Part shown: piece after piece, positions 22,940 to 34,888 of the stretch | How the letters are laid out: each line of letters opens with the position of its first letter | Numbering within the stretch: the stretch's first letter is position 1 | DNA from: Saccharina japonica | Taxonomy: Eukaryota; Sar; Phaeophyceae; Laminariales; Laminariaceae | Reading direction: 5' to 3' | Assembly (NCBI GenBank): GCA_008828725.1 | Contig: MEHQ01001399.1 | Coordinates: 1 to 64,000 of the forward strand | DNA length: 64,000 nucleotides | The notes under the pieces: model-generated | Databases searched by the model: none | What the model was told of the DNA's origin: nothing | What the model saw: only the letters and a program-made list of their open reading frames with translations | Made by a program: the position numbers and the translations under genes

Positions 22940-23494
22940 GTACTCAAGAAGGAAAGGTTTGAAAAAAACAAAACAGGAAGACATACAGTTGAACTTGAGT
23001 AGTTCTAGGTATAAACCTACCTAAAATAAAGCTAGCGATAGTAGCGTTCGGTTGTACCACTACACCCCCCGGGGCAACCGGCTACCTACCGATACTATTA
23101 TTACACCAGTAGCTGTTTGTGGTACGTAGTTTGTGGGGCTCTCACGATTAGTCACACCGGAGGCCAGTTTTTGGGCAGGTACATACGGGTGGCTCTTTAT
23201 GTTATATGGAGGCCTGAGTATTGGAATTCTCAGTTTGCAAAACTGAGTCTCTGTTTCGGGAATTCAAATCCTGTCTGTCTGTCTGTCTATCTGTCTGTCT
23301 TACTTGGTTTTCCCCACTCAAGAGGCTCACCCCCTCGATTTTTTTAGTCACGAAATCCTTTGTCTGACCCCGCCCCCGACCGCACAGACCCTCTCTACTC
23401 ATCACATTACGGGCACCCTCCAAGTTTCAGCTTGTTTGGNAAGTCGAAAATCATCGCAACGCAGGCTCGGCCTTTTAGACTTCACATAAAGGTC

Positions 23495-23858
23495 GTACGT
23501 CGCCCCGATGGTCTATACTAGAGGTAACCTCGAACGCTTCTGAACGTTGATGTCTGGAGTTCGAATCTCACGTGGGTCGGACTTTTGAGTTTATTTGCAA
23601 AAATAAATATAAAGACGGAATCAACTGCTGAGAGCGCCAATTAATAGTAGCGTGGGTAGGCACAATTCGATGCGAGTCGACGAGGGAAGGAAAGGCTGAA
23701 GTCTTCTCGCGATAAAAATGCAAGGCAAGAACCGTAGTGGGGGAGGAGGGAGAGGAGCCTACTTTGTGACCCCGGATCTGAGTTACGACTAGGGAGGAGA
23801 GAGAAAAGAAGGGCGAAATACTAAATGGAATGGACAAAAAAAAAAAAAAAAAAAAAAT
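23495..23858 (+). mobile_element. tRNA-derived SINE, best-preserved copy
   Basis: The head resembles a tRNA with A-box (GATGGTCTA) and B-box (GAGTTCGAATCTC) and complementary-looking ends (GTCGCCC / GGGTCGGAC), perhaps from a long-arm tRNA (Ser/Leu). A ~270-bp body and a 23-base A-tail follow. Confidence 0.75.
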
Positions 23859-24035
23859 TGTCTTCGCCCTTCCCTTTCTCTCTCCCTCTTTAGTCGTAAC
23901 TCAGATCCGGGGTCACTGAGTAGGCTCTTCTCCCTCCTCCCCACTACGGTACGTGCCTTGAATTTGTATCGCGATAATATTTCAGCACTTTCTTCCCTCG
24001 TCGACTTGCGTCGGATTCCGCCTAACCTTGGGAAA
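23859..24035 (-). mobile_element. Inverted partial SINE copy
   Basis: Directly abuts the poly-A of the previous copy in the opposite direction: the reverse complement shows the SINE tail, GAGTTACGACTAAAGAGG and AGTCGACGAGGGAAG. The tRNA head is absent. Confidence 0.7.
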
Positions 24036-24440
24036 GAGCCGAATGGCCACCTACTACCTGTCTGGGTACGCATGCTGTGACAGGTGACAGGCGCTCGCGA
24101 AATTTATTTGTGGCAGTTAGGAAAAAACACCCTGATACAGATACGCGTATGATATGTATGTACGATATCTGAACCCGTGACCAGCGCCAGTAACAACATG
24201 GATGGATGTATTGTTGTTGTTGTTGTTGTTGTTGTCGCTCCACCTCTTTACATTGGTATAATATGTATGTGCTGCATCTGGTATTATAAATCACTTTATT
24301 CTCGACACTGCTGTCGGAGGTGCACATTATGGACCATTGCAGCAACTAAAGTGGGCAAGTGGCACAGGGGGGTCCTCGAAGCGGCTGAACAGTTCATGAT
24401 CCGGTGACACAAGGTAGAGGCGGAACTGAGTAGACAGCGC

Positions 24441-25125
24441 CACGCATCCGTTGCGGGGGGTGCAAAAGGGAATGGGAAGGGGGGGGGCAACAGTCGTACG
24501 GAAACCGCGGCTGATGAGAGCAGGAGGGAAACAGCCGACAGGGTAGCAAGGTACCAGGCTGACTAGTAAGTCCCACCTAGACTACCCGTGCCGCGCACCT
24601 CTGTAGCCGCTTCGAACGCGGCACTGTTTCTGGTGGTCTTTCTTTCCCTTTGTTTGTTTGTTTGATTTTTTTTCTTATTTTTCTTTTTTTCATTTTTCTT
24701 TTTGCTTGTTGTATTGCCTGTTGTTGCTTCTCAAGGGGGGCACGACAGCGATGCTACAACCCCTCGCATCATTTGCTTCGTTTACTTTGTTTCACTTATT
24801 TATGTTACCGTGATCGCTTTTGCCTTTGTTTCTCCGCCTTCCGTATTTGTCCTAGGACTTTCTTTGGTGGCTTAGCTACGTACGTATTCATTTTGGTTTT
24901 GTCATTCCCCGTTCTCTTTCCGGGACTCTCGTGTGTTACACGAGAACGAAACGGAATTGAGTTGGAAGTGCCACGTACCCGTTGTATGGGTGGCGCCCAA
25001 GGGAAGGGAGACGGAGGGTGGGGGGGGTCATAGGGAAACCAGGACGGACGAAAGCAGGAAAGAGACGGCAAACAGAGTAGGTGCCAGACCGACTAGCTGG
25101 TAGAACCTGCCTGTACTATGGGCAC
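24441..25125 (+). repeat. Dispersed direct repeat pair, ~150 bp
   Basis: 24441-24592 and 24971-25124 share CCGTTG, a GGGAA...GGGGGG run, GGAAACC, GAGCAGGAGGGAAACAGCC-like text and the end CCTG/CCTAGACTA. Diverged; origin unknown. Confidence 0.5.
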
Positions 25126-26115
25126 AAACCTGCCTCGGCTGGCCTTCGGTGTGCTCCGGCTGGCTGTCCTATCCTGTCGTTCTCAGTCTTGCTCTGTTGG
25201 CGCTGTTTCGGTCCATTTTATTTTCTTTCATTTCATTTGGTTTTTATTGGAGGTCGCATCTCCTCTGGGAGAAGCACGACACTTTCTTTCTTTTTTTGTC
25301 ATGCTTTTTATTTGGTTGCTTGATTATTGATTTGCTTCAGTATATTTACTTTTTATTATTTTTTCTTTTCGCTTTTTTTCTTTTTTCTCTTTTTTTCTCT
25401 TGCATGCACCTGGATTGCTAGCAGGGTAGGTCTTGCCTGTCGTATATGGCGTTGCATTGTCTGCTCTGCTTACTGCACTGAGTGTAGTATCTCTGTGTCG
25501 TAGTTTTGTGACCACAGAACTGGTACCTTTTTAGGATGAAGAATCGGCACGGACACTGGGTGTGCTGGATGTCGACGGGTAGAAAGGAAGGTTTAATGTG
25601 AAGAACACACACACACACAGTAACGGGCGCTCTCGACAACAACAGTACAGTACAGGACACCTAATAAGAAACAGGCAAATAAGAAATCTAGGCTGAGATT
25701 TAGAGGAATATCATAAATTCGGGAATCGTTATCTTGAAATTAGTGTGGAAAGCACCCTCTCTACTTCTTCTCACGGATAATGTCACGAGCTTTCGCGCAC
25801 CACAAGTATAAATACGGCAGTAATACATCGCCCAAAACATAGTCCGTGATCACAGGACACCTATAATATGTACATGCTTCCATAACCAATAAATACTCCG
25901 GAAAATACAAAAACAAAAGCAAAAACAGGAACAAAACAAGTAGTAGGACACAAATCACAACGGAATAAATAATAAAGCACCTCGTAGTATTCGCATAAAA
26001 AAATAGGTAAAACAAGTGAAAGCAGGGTACTATGCACCAGATGCATACTACTCGTATGAATATTGAAACTGATATCAATACATATATACGTGGTTACAGC
26101 AGTACAACGAGTTGC

Positions 26116-26753
26116 AACAGGAACCGAAAGGACCGTATTCGAAAGTAACCGTGTGGTGGGTATTCGAGGTTATGATAAGCCGTTATGCGAGTAGTCCGCC
26201 CGGGGCGCCTGATTCTCTAGGGAATGCAACTCCGCTGCTTGGTTGGTTGGGTCTGTTTGTTTCGTGCCGCGTCCTGTGCATGCAGCGGTGAAAATACAGC
26301 AGCATTTTCTCAATACGTACTACAGCAGTACAGGATGCCTAACAAGAAACAGGCTAATATGAAAGCCAGGCTGAGATTTCGAGGAAAATAAGAAATCCCG
26401 GAGTGGTTATCTTGAAATTAGTGTAGAAATCAACAGGAACCGAAAGGACCGTATTCGAAATTAACCGTGTGGTGGGTGTTCGAGGTTATGATAAGCCGTT
26501 ATGCGAGTAGTCCGCCCCGGGCGCCTGATTCTCTAGGCAATGCAACTCCGCTGCTTAGTTGGTTTGGTCTGTTTGTTTCGTGGCGCGTCCTGTGCATGCA
26601 GCGGTGAAAATACAGCAGCATTTTCTCAATACGTACTACCAGTACAGCAGTACGGGATGCCTAACAAGAAACAGGCTAATATGAAAGCCAGGCTGAGATT
26701 TCGAGGAAAAAAATAAATTCCGGAGTGGTTATCTTGAATCTAGTGTAGAAATC
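26116..26753 (+). repeat. Tandem duplication, 316-bp unit
   Basis: Two consecutive near-identical units starting AACAGGAACCGAAAGGACCG and ending in the left half of MITE-3. The second runs on into a longer MITE-3 copy. The units differ by a 6-bp insertion (CCAGTA after TA) and a few substitutions. Confidence 0.88.
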
Positions 26754-27747
26754 GCTTTTTCTCAAATAAGAAATTCAGCCTGGACCGGATTTCCTGTTTA
26801 TGGTTACGGAGTACCATATTAAATAGAACTAAATATTGTTAGTAACAATTGAGGTAAATATATAGGTTTTTGTATCTACCGTTAGTCCCGAAATAGGTGT
26901 CCTGTACTGCTGTACTCTATAAAAGACCTCACATTTTCGACCAAACAACAGAAACAATAATTGGTATGGCGACACCAAAACGCGTCCACCGAACTCTGTG
27001 GCTTGGGCGCAGGCAGAAATAAGCTTATCGCCCGGTACACGGCTTTCCTGCTGTCCAACACAAATAACGTCCCTCAGGGGGGGGGGACGCACGTGAATTT
27101 AGCTACATATATGCATTCGTCCCTTTTTTTCCAAACCCACCACCCAAACACGCCTGCCCGTGGTCGATCTCCTCTGGTGCCATGTTCCCCCAATCCCCAA
27201 ACCCCAAGCACGAACCGCCCAACCGTCCAGAGGCGCTGTCGTCGTCGTGCTCTCGATCGGACACCACACCGTCGAGACCAACTAACTCGTGGTCGACCTC
27301 ACACACTCCCGGACCCGTGGCACTTCGTCCGTCTTCGAACTCCTGACCTTCGTGGTATTATTGTCTGTCTACTGCCGCCGTTCCCGCTACGAAGACCTAT
27401 TGATCGTGCTTGGTACTCGATACAGCAGGTATGATGACGGTTACATATATTGGGGAGTTCCTATACTTGGTGAGGCTTTATTGAGGTATACATGAGTGCC
27501 TGGTTTCTCCCCCTTGCTTGACTTGCTCGACTTCGCCTCGATGCTGGCCTGCGAGGTCCGACGATAATATATATACGTGGTTTATGTCTACATGAGGAGA
27601 GCTCCAGCACCCTGACCCTGTCTGCCTGTGTCAGTGCCCGTGATGCGCCCGAGGTCGTATCAACACGCTATAGCGAGTCATTGTCGCTTATGATCTTGGG
27701 TTCCTTGGGGTATCAGGCAGTGCGAGGGTGGCTTCTTTCACGTCGAG

Positions 27748-28611
27748 ATGGATGCCGCGGAGTTTGAAAGCTGGAAGACGGTGCAGCTGATGGGAGTTGT
27801 CGACAAACTTTATTGCGAGCGCCGCGTTCTGGTTGAACGCATCGTGAACTATGAAACTTGGGCTGTGCGTACTGGACGGGTTGCCGTGCTTGCGAACAAG
27901 AGGGCTCGTCTCACTGAGGTGGATATTCGGATCAACTCGGCTCAGCACCAGTTCAAGTGGCGGCAGGAAGTAATCCATCCGATACGACCGCAGCAACAGC
28001 GTGCCGCCTTTGCCAGACGTGAGCCGGCGCTGGTGGAGCCGCTTGCTGCTCGAAGCACGAGCAACGCAGGCCAGCAGCGGCAGCAGCAACAGCCGGAGCA
28101 GCAGCAGCATGAAGACGCGATGGATGGGGCTGCAGACACTGCGATGCAGGTGGCAGCCCTTCACGAGCAGGTGGAGGAGTTGATGAGAGGTCGTGAGGAG
28201 ATGAGGAGAGAGTTAGCAGCAGCGAAGCTGGCAGCCCTTCGGAGGAAGATGATAGCGAAGCTGCGTGCCTTGTCGAGCGAGGCCCAGCGCGCTGATTTGG
28301 AGAGGACGGCGGTAGAGCAGAGGAGGACAACAGCAGTTGGGACGATAGTGCGGCAACAAGGGCAGGAGGCCCACGCAAGCACGTTGACCACTGCTGTAAA
28401 CCATACCCACTCTACGCCCATTCCCAAACTTGATGTGGAAGTTACGAGGGGAGAGGAAGCGAAGAAGGCAGACGAAGAGAGAGAAGAAGAACAAGCTGTG
28501 GAGCTAGGTGCGGAGCAGACCTCTCGGAGCGGCAGCAGTGCACAGGATGGGCAGGAGGCCCTGCCGCAGCCGCATCCGATTGAGAGAAGCCCCTTTGAGC
28601 CGGTTTGTTAG
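27748..28611 (+). CDS. Coiled-coil Gag-like ORF in the LTR element
   Basis: 287 codons starting about 80 bp after the 5' LTR (MDAAEFESWKTVQLMGVVDK). The N-terminal region is compact and charged, followed by a Gln-rich run and a long Lys/Glu/Arg-rich stretch typical of coiled coil. No zinc knuckle is seen. Position after the LTR suggests a Gag-like role, but there is no family match. A second low-complexity ORF (28731-29192: poly-Pro, poly-Glu, poly-Gln) lies downstream. Confidence 0.45.
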   Translation: MDAAEFESWKTVQLMGVVDKLYCERRVLVERIVNYETWAVRTGRVAVLANKRARLTEVDIRINSAQHQFKWRQEVIHPIRPQQQRAAFARREPALVEPLAARSTSNAGQQRQQQQPEQQQHEDAMDGAADTAMQVAALHEQVEELMRGREEMRRELAAAKLAALRRKMIAKLRALSSEAQRADLERTAVEQRRTTAVGTIVRQQGQEAHASTLTTAVNHTHSTPIPKLDVEVTRGEEAKKADEEREEEQAVELGAEQTSRSGSSAQDGQEALPQPHPIERSPFEPVC

Positions 28612-29014
28612 GTGAGCCCGGGCGCGCAAGAGCAGGTGGCTCCGTTTGCGCGCCACGTTGAAACCCACCCCGCGGTGACGAGAGAGATACCGTCGCACGC
28701 GAGGGAGAAAGAGGTCGGAGAGATGGTTTTATGTACGAGTGGAAGGGGTCTCTGGAGGAGGAGCATAGAGTAGGAGATGGAGAGGACGGCGTTGGGATGG
28801 GCGGGGAGCAGGAGCATCAGCCATTGCCACGGCCGCTGCCGCCACCGCCGCCCCTACCGCCGCCTCCGCCACCGCCACTCGCGGTTGGCACGCGTGCAGA
28901 CCTCGAGGCGAAGCAGCACACCCTGGTAGTGGCGAGCCGCTTGGTACTGGCACACGGGGCCCTGTTATCATACGAACAACGGAAGCAGGAGGAAGAGGAG
29001 AACGAAGAGGAGGA

Positions 29015-29064
<50 letters not shown>

Positions 29065-30857
29065 GGAGCAAGGACGGGCGGGGCGGCGGCAAGCAGCACC
29101 ACCTACAGCAAGGTTGTGTTTGGACCAGCATGGAAGCTGGGCCGAGGTGGCGCCTGGGCGGTGGGCTCATCCTCCCGTTCAGCCCTGATTGAGGTATACG
29201 GGTTGTTTGTGCTGCTTGATTGATTGTTTTTTTCTTGTTTTTGATGATGTTTTTTGTAGGTACGAGTATGCAACTACGTGTACTGCTGTTCAGGTATATT
29301 ATTAGTAGGTGTGTCGTAGGTTAGGCTTGTTTGGCCCACCTATTATTACACTGAATACGAGTAGTTGGTTCAGTTGTCTTTCGTTATTTTGCGCGGGACA
29401 ATGGACTACGTACTTGGCTTGGGGCTTGGGGGGGGATGATATATGATGCACGCATGATAGGATTGAGTACGCACGTGACGACTTGACGAGCCGATATTAT
29501 GTTTCGGTTGTGTGCTCTGCTCCGCCGCCGTGCTCGCTTCTTCTTGAATGCTGTGCTGAGTGCTGTTGTACTGCAGCACTTCTGAACTGCTGTTTGATAG
29601 CGTTCATAGTACACAAATACTGGTATTATAATTATATCGAAACCAGCAGGGCAACGTACATGAAACATGCTCAGATGGTGTACTGCTGTGTCTGCCTTGA
29701 GACTATACTGCTGTACCTGTCTTGAGATACTATACTGTTGTTGGTATACCAGGAATAAGCGCGCGGTGCTTTTCGTGAGTTGTGAGCGTGCGGTTATATA
29801 CGTATATACGTACCCTGGCACCAGAGAAGAGCAGGGTCAGATATTTGCAAGTGGCCGTACTTGTTTTGAGCTTGAAATAAATGACGCAGGAGTAGAAATA
29901 AATGCCTCCCCTCCCCCTCTCCCTCCTTCCCTCCCTCCCTATGTACCCCAAAGATTTGGGTTGACACGTAGAGATTGGTGATAGTTGGTTCATGGGTAGT
30001 AGGATAGGGGAGCTGCAGAAAATCAAAGACTGCTGTCTGCTTGCTTTTTGTGTGCCTGATGAAAACGGTAGTGCTCTTTCTATGCGCGGAGGGTTTTTCT
30101 ATGCATGAAGATCGTATACACCCCTATGCACACGTATAAGACACTGCGTTATACCAGCTATGCATACAAAGCAACTGCGAACGTACTGCTGCTCAGATAA
30201 GGTTCTCATGGTTGGTACGGTGTTGGAAAATTCTGGGTCGTTGTGATATGATATGAATATGCGATGGAATGGATGGAGTATTGATACAGAGTGAAAATAT
30301 GTTTTGGGCTATTCAGAATGACTGCTGTATGTGTGCTCTTCCGCCCTTCCTCCCTCCCTCCGTAGCGAATCAGTTATAGTTACGAGGTGTTTCTGATCAT
30401 TTATTTAGGTAGCATGCATGCTATGTAAGTGCTTAAAGCAGGAGGAGTATAAGCGGGGTATAGGTACTTTAACCACGTAATCATAGCAGTTTCTGTGCTC
30501 TTTGTTGGCGATGTGAAATACGCTCATGCACCTGTCTGACAACGGCATTCGAATCTTCATAAATACATGAATGGATTTTGTCTTTCCGCGAACTACTATT
30601 GGTTGGTCAAAACGCTGTTTTTCAGTCATTGTTGCTTGGTGATAAAATAGTACACTTCGAAGCTTGTCATGCACCCGGGTTTCCACCCTCTGTCATGTGT
30701 CACTTTCCTTGTGGGGAAAATCGCTCGAAGGTTCTTGATTATACCAGCAGCTCGTGGCAAGGGGAGATCGCGTTTCCCCGATGACAAGTTGGCATAATAA
30801 CTACAGCTGTAAGCTTGAAACCATAGCACGCGGTCGGATAAACTACATTTGCGTATG

Positions 30858-31113
30858 AAATGAGGATTTGAGATTTATTATTTTAGTTTTAGAGTCAATC
30901 TCAATGGTGATACCGTCTCTGGCTGTCTGGCCTGGGCGGCTTTTTTGGTAGTTCGGAAAATACATTGATTGACTGGTTGACCGACTGAAATGAGGATCTG
31001 AGATTTATTATTTTAGTTTTAGAGTCGATCTCAATGGTGATACCGTCTCTGGCTATCTGGTCTGGGCGGTTTTTCTGATAGTTCGGAAAATACATTGATT
31101 GACTGGTTGACTG
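30858..31113 (+). repeat. Tandem duplication, ~128-bp unit, inside the LTR element
   Basis: Two consecutive copies, each starting TGAAATGAGGAT and ending GATTGACTGGTTGA, differ by only a few bases. Confidence 0.8.
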
Positions 31114-32724
31114 ATTGAACGAGGATTCGAGAATGGAGGATTTTGATTGAATTTTTGATTGGGCTGGTGGGGTTAAGGTTGGGTTGTGGTTTTTGATTGA
31201 TGGTTTTCGGGCATTGGAATTTCTGCATGTTTACTGATTAAAATAGTGGATACTGCTGTGCGGATATACTGTTTTTGGTGGAACCGTGATCGGGAGCTGT
31301 ATTGTTGATTGTCAGGGAGATATTCAATGATAATAACGGCTGGTCTGGTAGTTCTGATATTTGTATTGAGGATCTTTCAGGTTTCGATATTCTTGCAACG
31401 TGCAGTGAATCTGAAGTTAGTACTACTGGATAAGCTTGTATCGACCTATTGACACCGAGCTGATGGCCGTCTGGTTATCGAGGCACTATGCCCTAGTTTC
31501 GGCAGCTGAGTGTTTCGGAAGATTGTTGAAGTTTGAGCCAGTATGGTTTAGATTTTGGTATTTGAGTTTGAATTAATTTGCTTCAATTTCTGGTATTCAG
31601 TACTTTGAATTTGCTTGAGGTTTTGGGACATTGTGGTCTACTTTCGGTACGTGAATTTGGAATGTGTGATATTGATTCGGGATGATGATTTGTGGTTTTC
31701 GGGACAGCTATGAGGTGTGACCTTGCTATGATATTGTGATGCTTCATTGCCATACTGTTCACCATGCAGGGAGGATATTAGTTGATGGAACTGTACACCT
31801 GTTCGGTATGCATACTGCGGATGTGTGGTGTCGCACAGTATCGATTGGAAAGCAGGGAGGATATTGATTGTGCTTGGTACTCGATACAGCAGGTATGATG
31901 ACGGTTACATATATTGGGGAGTTCATATACTTGGTGAGGCTTTATTGAGGTATAAATGAGTGCCTGGTTTCTCCCCCTTGACTTGATTTGCTCGACTTCG
32001 CCTCGATGGTGGCCTGCGAGGTCCGACGATAATATATATACGTGGTTTATGTCTACATGAGGAGCGCTCCAGCTCGCTGACCCTGCCCGCCTGTGCTAGG
32101 CCCCGTCATGCGCCTGAGGTCGTATCAACAAGACCTGATTATGCCTTTACTTCGACAGCGCCAACCCCCCAGTGAAAGCTAGTTGTGATATACCGGCACA
32201 ACATATTATATGTACGTACGTATAATACATATATTATAACTCCGCACAAGGGGGATGATCGTATCGCGTAGTGTGTACTGATGCCAGCGTAGTATGCAAG
32301 TTTTGGACCGCCGTGGAAGGTGTCTACCGATCTATAAAAGAAATAACAAAAGGGGAAGACTTTGTGTTTGCTGGATAATCAAAGGGCGGCCGGGGATTTT
32401 GATATCATACACCCCCCCGGAGGGGTCGAAGACAAAATTGTTTACAACGATGCTTGTTTTTGTTTGTACTCAGGGTGTATCGGTGTATGTGATGTGTGTG
32501 ATATATTGATACCGGAGATGAGGCGTAAACCCTCGCATCGAGTCAAACAACGTAACAGTGACACCACATCCATCGTACGACATATTATACCTGGTATTAT
32601 TGTTCTGTTTTTCTGCTTGGTCGAGGCTTGGCGGTACACTGCATAGCCACCATGTGATTAACAGGCATACCATATTGGCATGTTTATGATGACCATGCAG
32701 TTTACCACCAAGTCTGAGGGATAT

Positions 32725-33110
32725 ACATTATTTGACGTTTTTCGTGGCACTGTCCGCGGCATGCCGCGACGTGCCGCGACATGACGCGGACAGCTCCACA
32801 AAATGTCGCGGAAAGCCCGCCGCGGCACGCAATACCTGACACGACACGCCACGGAACGCCACGTGGCAACGTCCGCCGCAAGCCCCGCGACAACACTCGC
32901 GACACGACTCACAGCTTTATCCGCGGCGTGTGTCGCGGCGTGTGTCGCGGCGTGTGTCCCAACGTGTGTCGCGGCAAGCACTACGGCGTGTGTCGCGAGG
33001 AGTGTCGCAGGAAACGCTGCGGCGTGTTTTGCGGCGTGTGTCGCGGCGTGTGTCGCGGCTTGTATCACGGCGGCGTGTGTCGCCGCGGCGTGTGTCGAAG
33101 CCCGGCGAAA
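32725..33110. repeat. Second GC-rich foldback-type element expanded into TGTCGCGGCG minisatellite
   Basis: Starts like the 19953 element (TATTTGACGTTTTTCGTGGC, then CCGCGGCATGCCGCG) and grades into repeated GGCGTGTGTCGC units. The long frames in all directions here come from the repeat. Confidence 0.7.
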
Positions 33111-34888
33111 CCAGCTTCGACACCAGGCGCCGTCGCGACTCCAATGGGTGCGCTTTTCCCTGGCGCGGCACTTCGTCCCCGGGAACAAAGTCGTGCCGAG
33201 TCGGCAGGGGGCCGCATACGTATGCCACCTCGGATGGCGACCGAAACGACACGACCGAGAGACCGATGTCAGGACACTGAAGGCTCCGAGGCAAGTGGTA
33301 CCTTCTCTCATCGATATTTCTTCCGACGGTCGTATTTACCAATTATCGCGCAGAGAACCTGCCACCGACTACCGCGCGCTACCGTTATCTTCGACCGTCT
33401 CGCACGCGTGCCAGGCTACGGTCGCAGCTGTTGAAAGGGAGGGTGACGCCGCTGACGTCGCTGCCGCAAATCGTTGTTATGCCAACATCAACATACACAT
33501 GACCGAATGTGTTACCCCTAATATTATCTTCCACGCAGCACGCGACAAACTGACGCACTACACCAGTTGGCATAAAGTATCAAAATTGCCTTAGCTGACA
33601 TCCTAGTGCGATATGACCACCAATGCTCTCATTGCCTGGATGTAACATGTTGGCTTGCCGGGTGAGAACTCAAGCTTTGAACGTGCATCCAGAAAGCCAT
33701 CGCACTCGACAAATATTCGGTCGTCGACCTCGCTAACACTTTGACGATGATTTCGACAGGTGAAACGGAGCCTCCGCAGCGAAACCAGTGGCCCGGATAC
33801 TTTCAAGATTATGCTCCACCTCATTTGCGCCCACTTCGTTGACGGAGACCGAACCGCAGCCTTACACGAGCTTCACTGCTTTACGATAGCCACCAATACA
33901 CCTTTCACAGACAATTCTCGGGTGTTTCGCTTGCTCACAATGTCCGTCACGAGCAGTGAACCGGTTCTAACCCCGAGCGTTGAGGTATTTTTAAAGGTTC
34001 TTCGTGTCAGTGCTAGCGAGCAATACCCAGGCCAAATTCCTGTTCTGTACCCGGCAGAGTTAGCAACGGCTTCGGAGTATTTTGGGTCTTTTGGCGAAAT
34101 ATGTTTGGCGTTTGGTGGACGTTCGACAAACAAGACTCCCGCCATCAACGGCAAAACACATATTCCCCTTCCATCTCTCGTGGGTCTTTCATTGCACTCG
34201 CATGCAAACAGACGCACACAAGACCGATCGGACGCGCTGTTGCCCTTCAAAGGCTCATCAGGATCACCTCGAACTCTATTGCGGTGAATGGTAGGACATA
34301 TACTACAGTAATTCACTCGATCCCTTCTGTCGTCCAGGGCCAAATGGCCTGCCAACTCGCCCGATTGCGACGAGATATTTCAAGTCTCCGAATATTTTGC
34401 AGCGCCTGACATTCCAATATGGACGTCCCCAACCAATCCCGAAGAAAAACGCCCAGGGTCGTTCGGGACAACAAACCATTGCCTCAACTGCCATGGAACA
34501 GATCACTCGTTAACGAACTGCGAACAAACTTTGATCAACGCTAGCGTCTGTATCAACACACAGCTTGGCCAACTTGGAGACAATGGCGAGACCTACCGCC
34601 GTTGGCAACGTCTCATGCATTCGTACCGTCGTCCTATCACCTTTGGAGGCGAAAACACACGCTCGTCGTCTTCGTCGTACCGCATGAACCCTCCTCTTGT
34701 CGCTACGGCAACAACCATCACAACGACAACAACGTGCGTTCCAACTCTGACCAGTAATATCATAAGGCATCACAACATCAACACGACAACGCAGCAGATG
34801 ATCAATCAAGGCAGTGACCAAATGGTCGATTCGTTGACAGCATCCAGCCCCAGAAAGGCGTGGCCCCGACACCTACCTCGGGCGCCCA

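Larger units (their letters stand above)
20401..27392. other. Gene-poor interval
   Basis: Besides the SINE pair, MITE-3 copies, H repeat and tandem duplications listed separately, nothing coding was recognised. Frames at 21713-22081 and 22418-22833 lack family matches and usable splice context. Position 23440 is an N. Confidence 0.4.
27398..32130 (+). mobile_element. LTR element with Gag-like ORF and no visible pol (fossil, TR-GAG type)
   Basis: Two direct repeats of about 268 bp (27398-27665 and 31862-32130, roughly 94% alike by eye) flank 4.2 kb. The insertion is bordered by a 5-bp target duplication, AGACC, at 27393 and 32131. A purine-rich tract (GGAAAGCAGGGAGGA) precedes the 3' repeat. 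The only sizeable ORF is 27748-28611. No protease, reverse transcriptase or integrase could be seen, so it looks non-autonomous. The LTR divergence suggests an old but not ancient insertion. Confidence 0.75.

Noticed and set aside
32781-33594. Long open frames on both strands, including a 263-codon Ala/Cys-rich one
   Set aside because: The stop-free stretch is produced by the GGCGTGTGTCGC minisatellite; no domain or codon pattern supports a gene.
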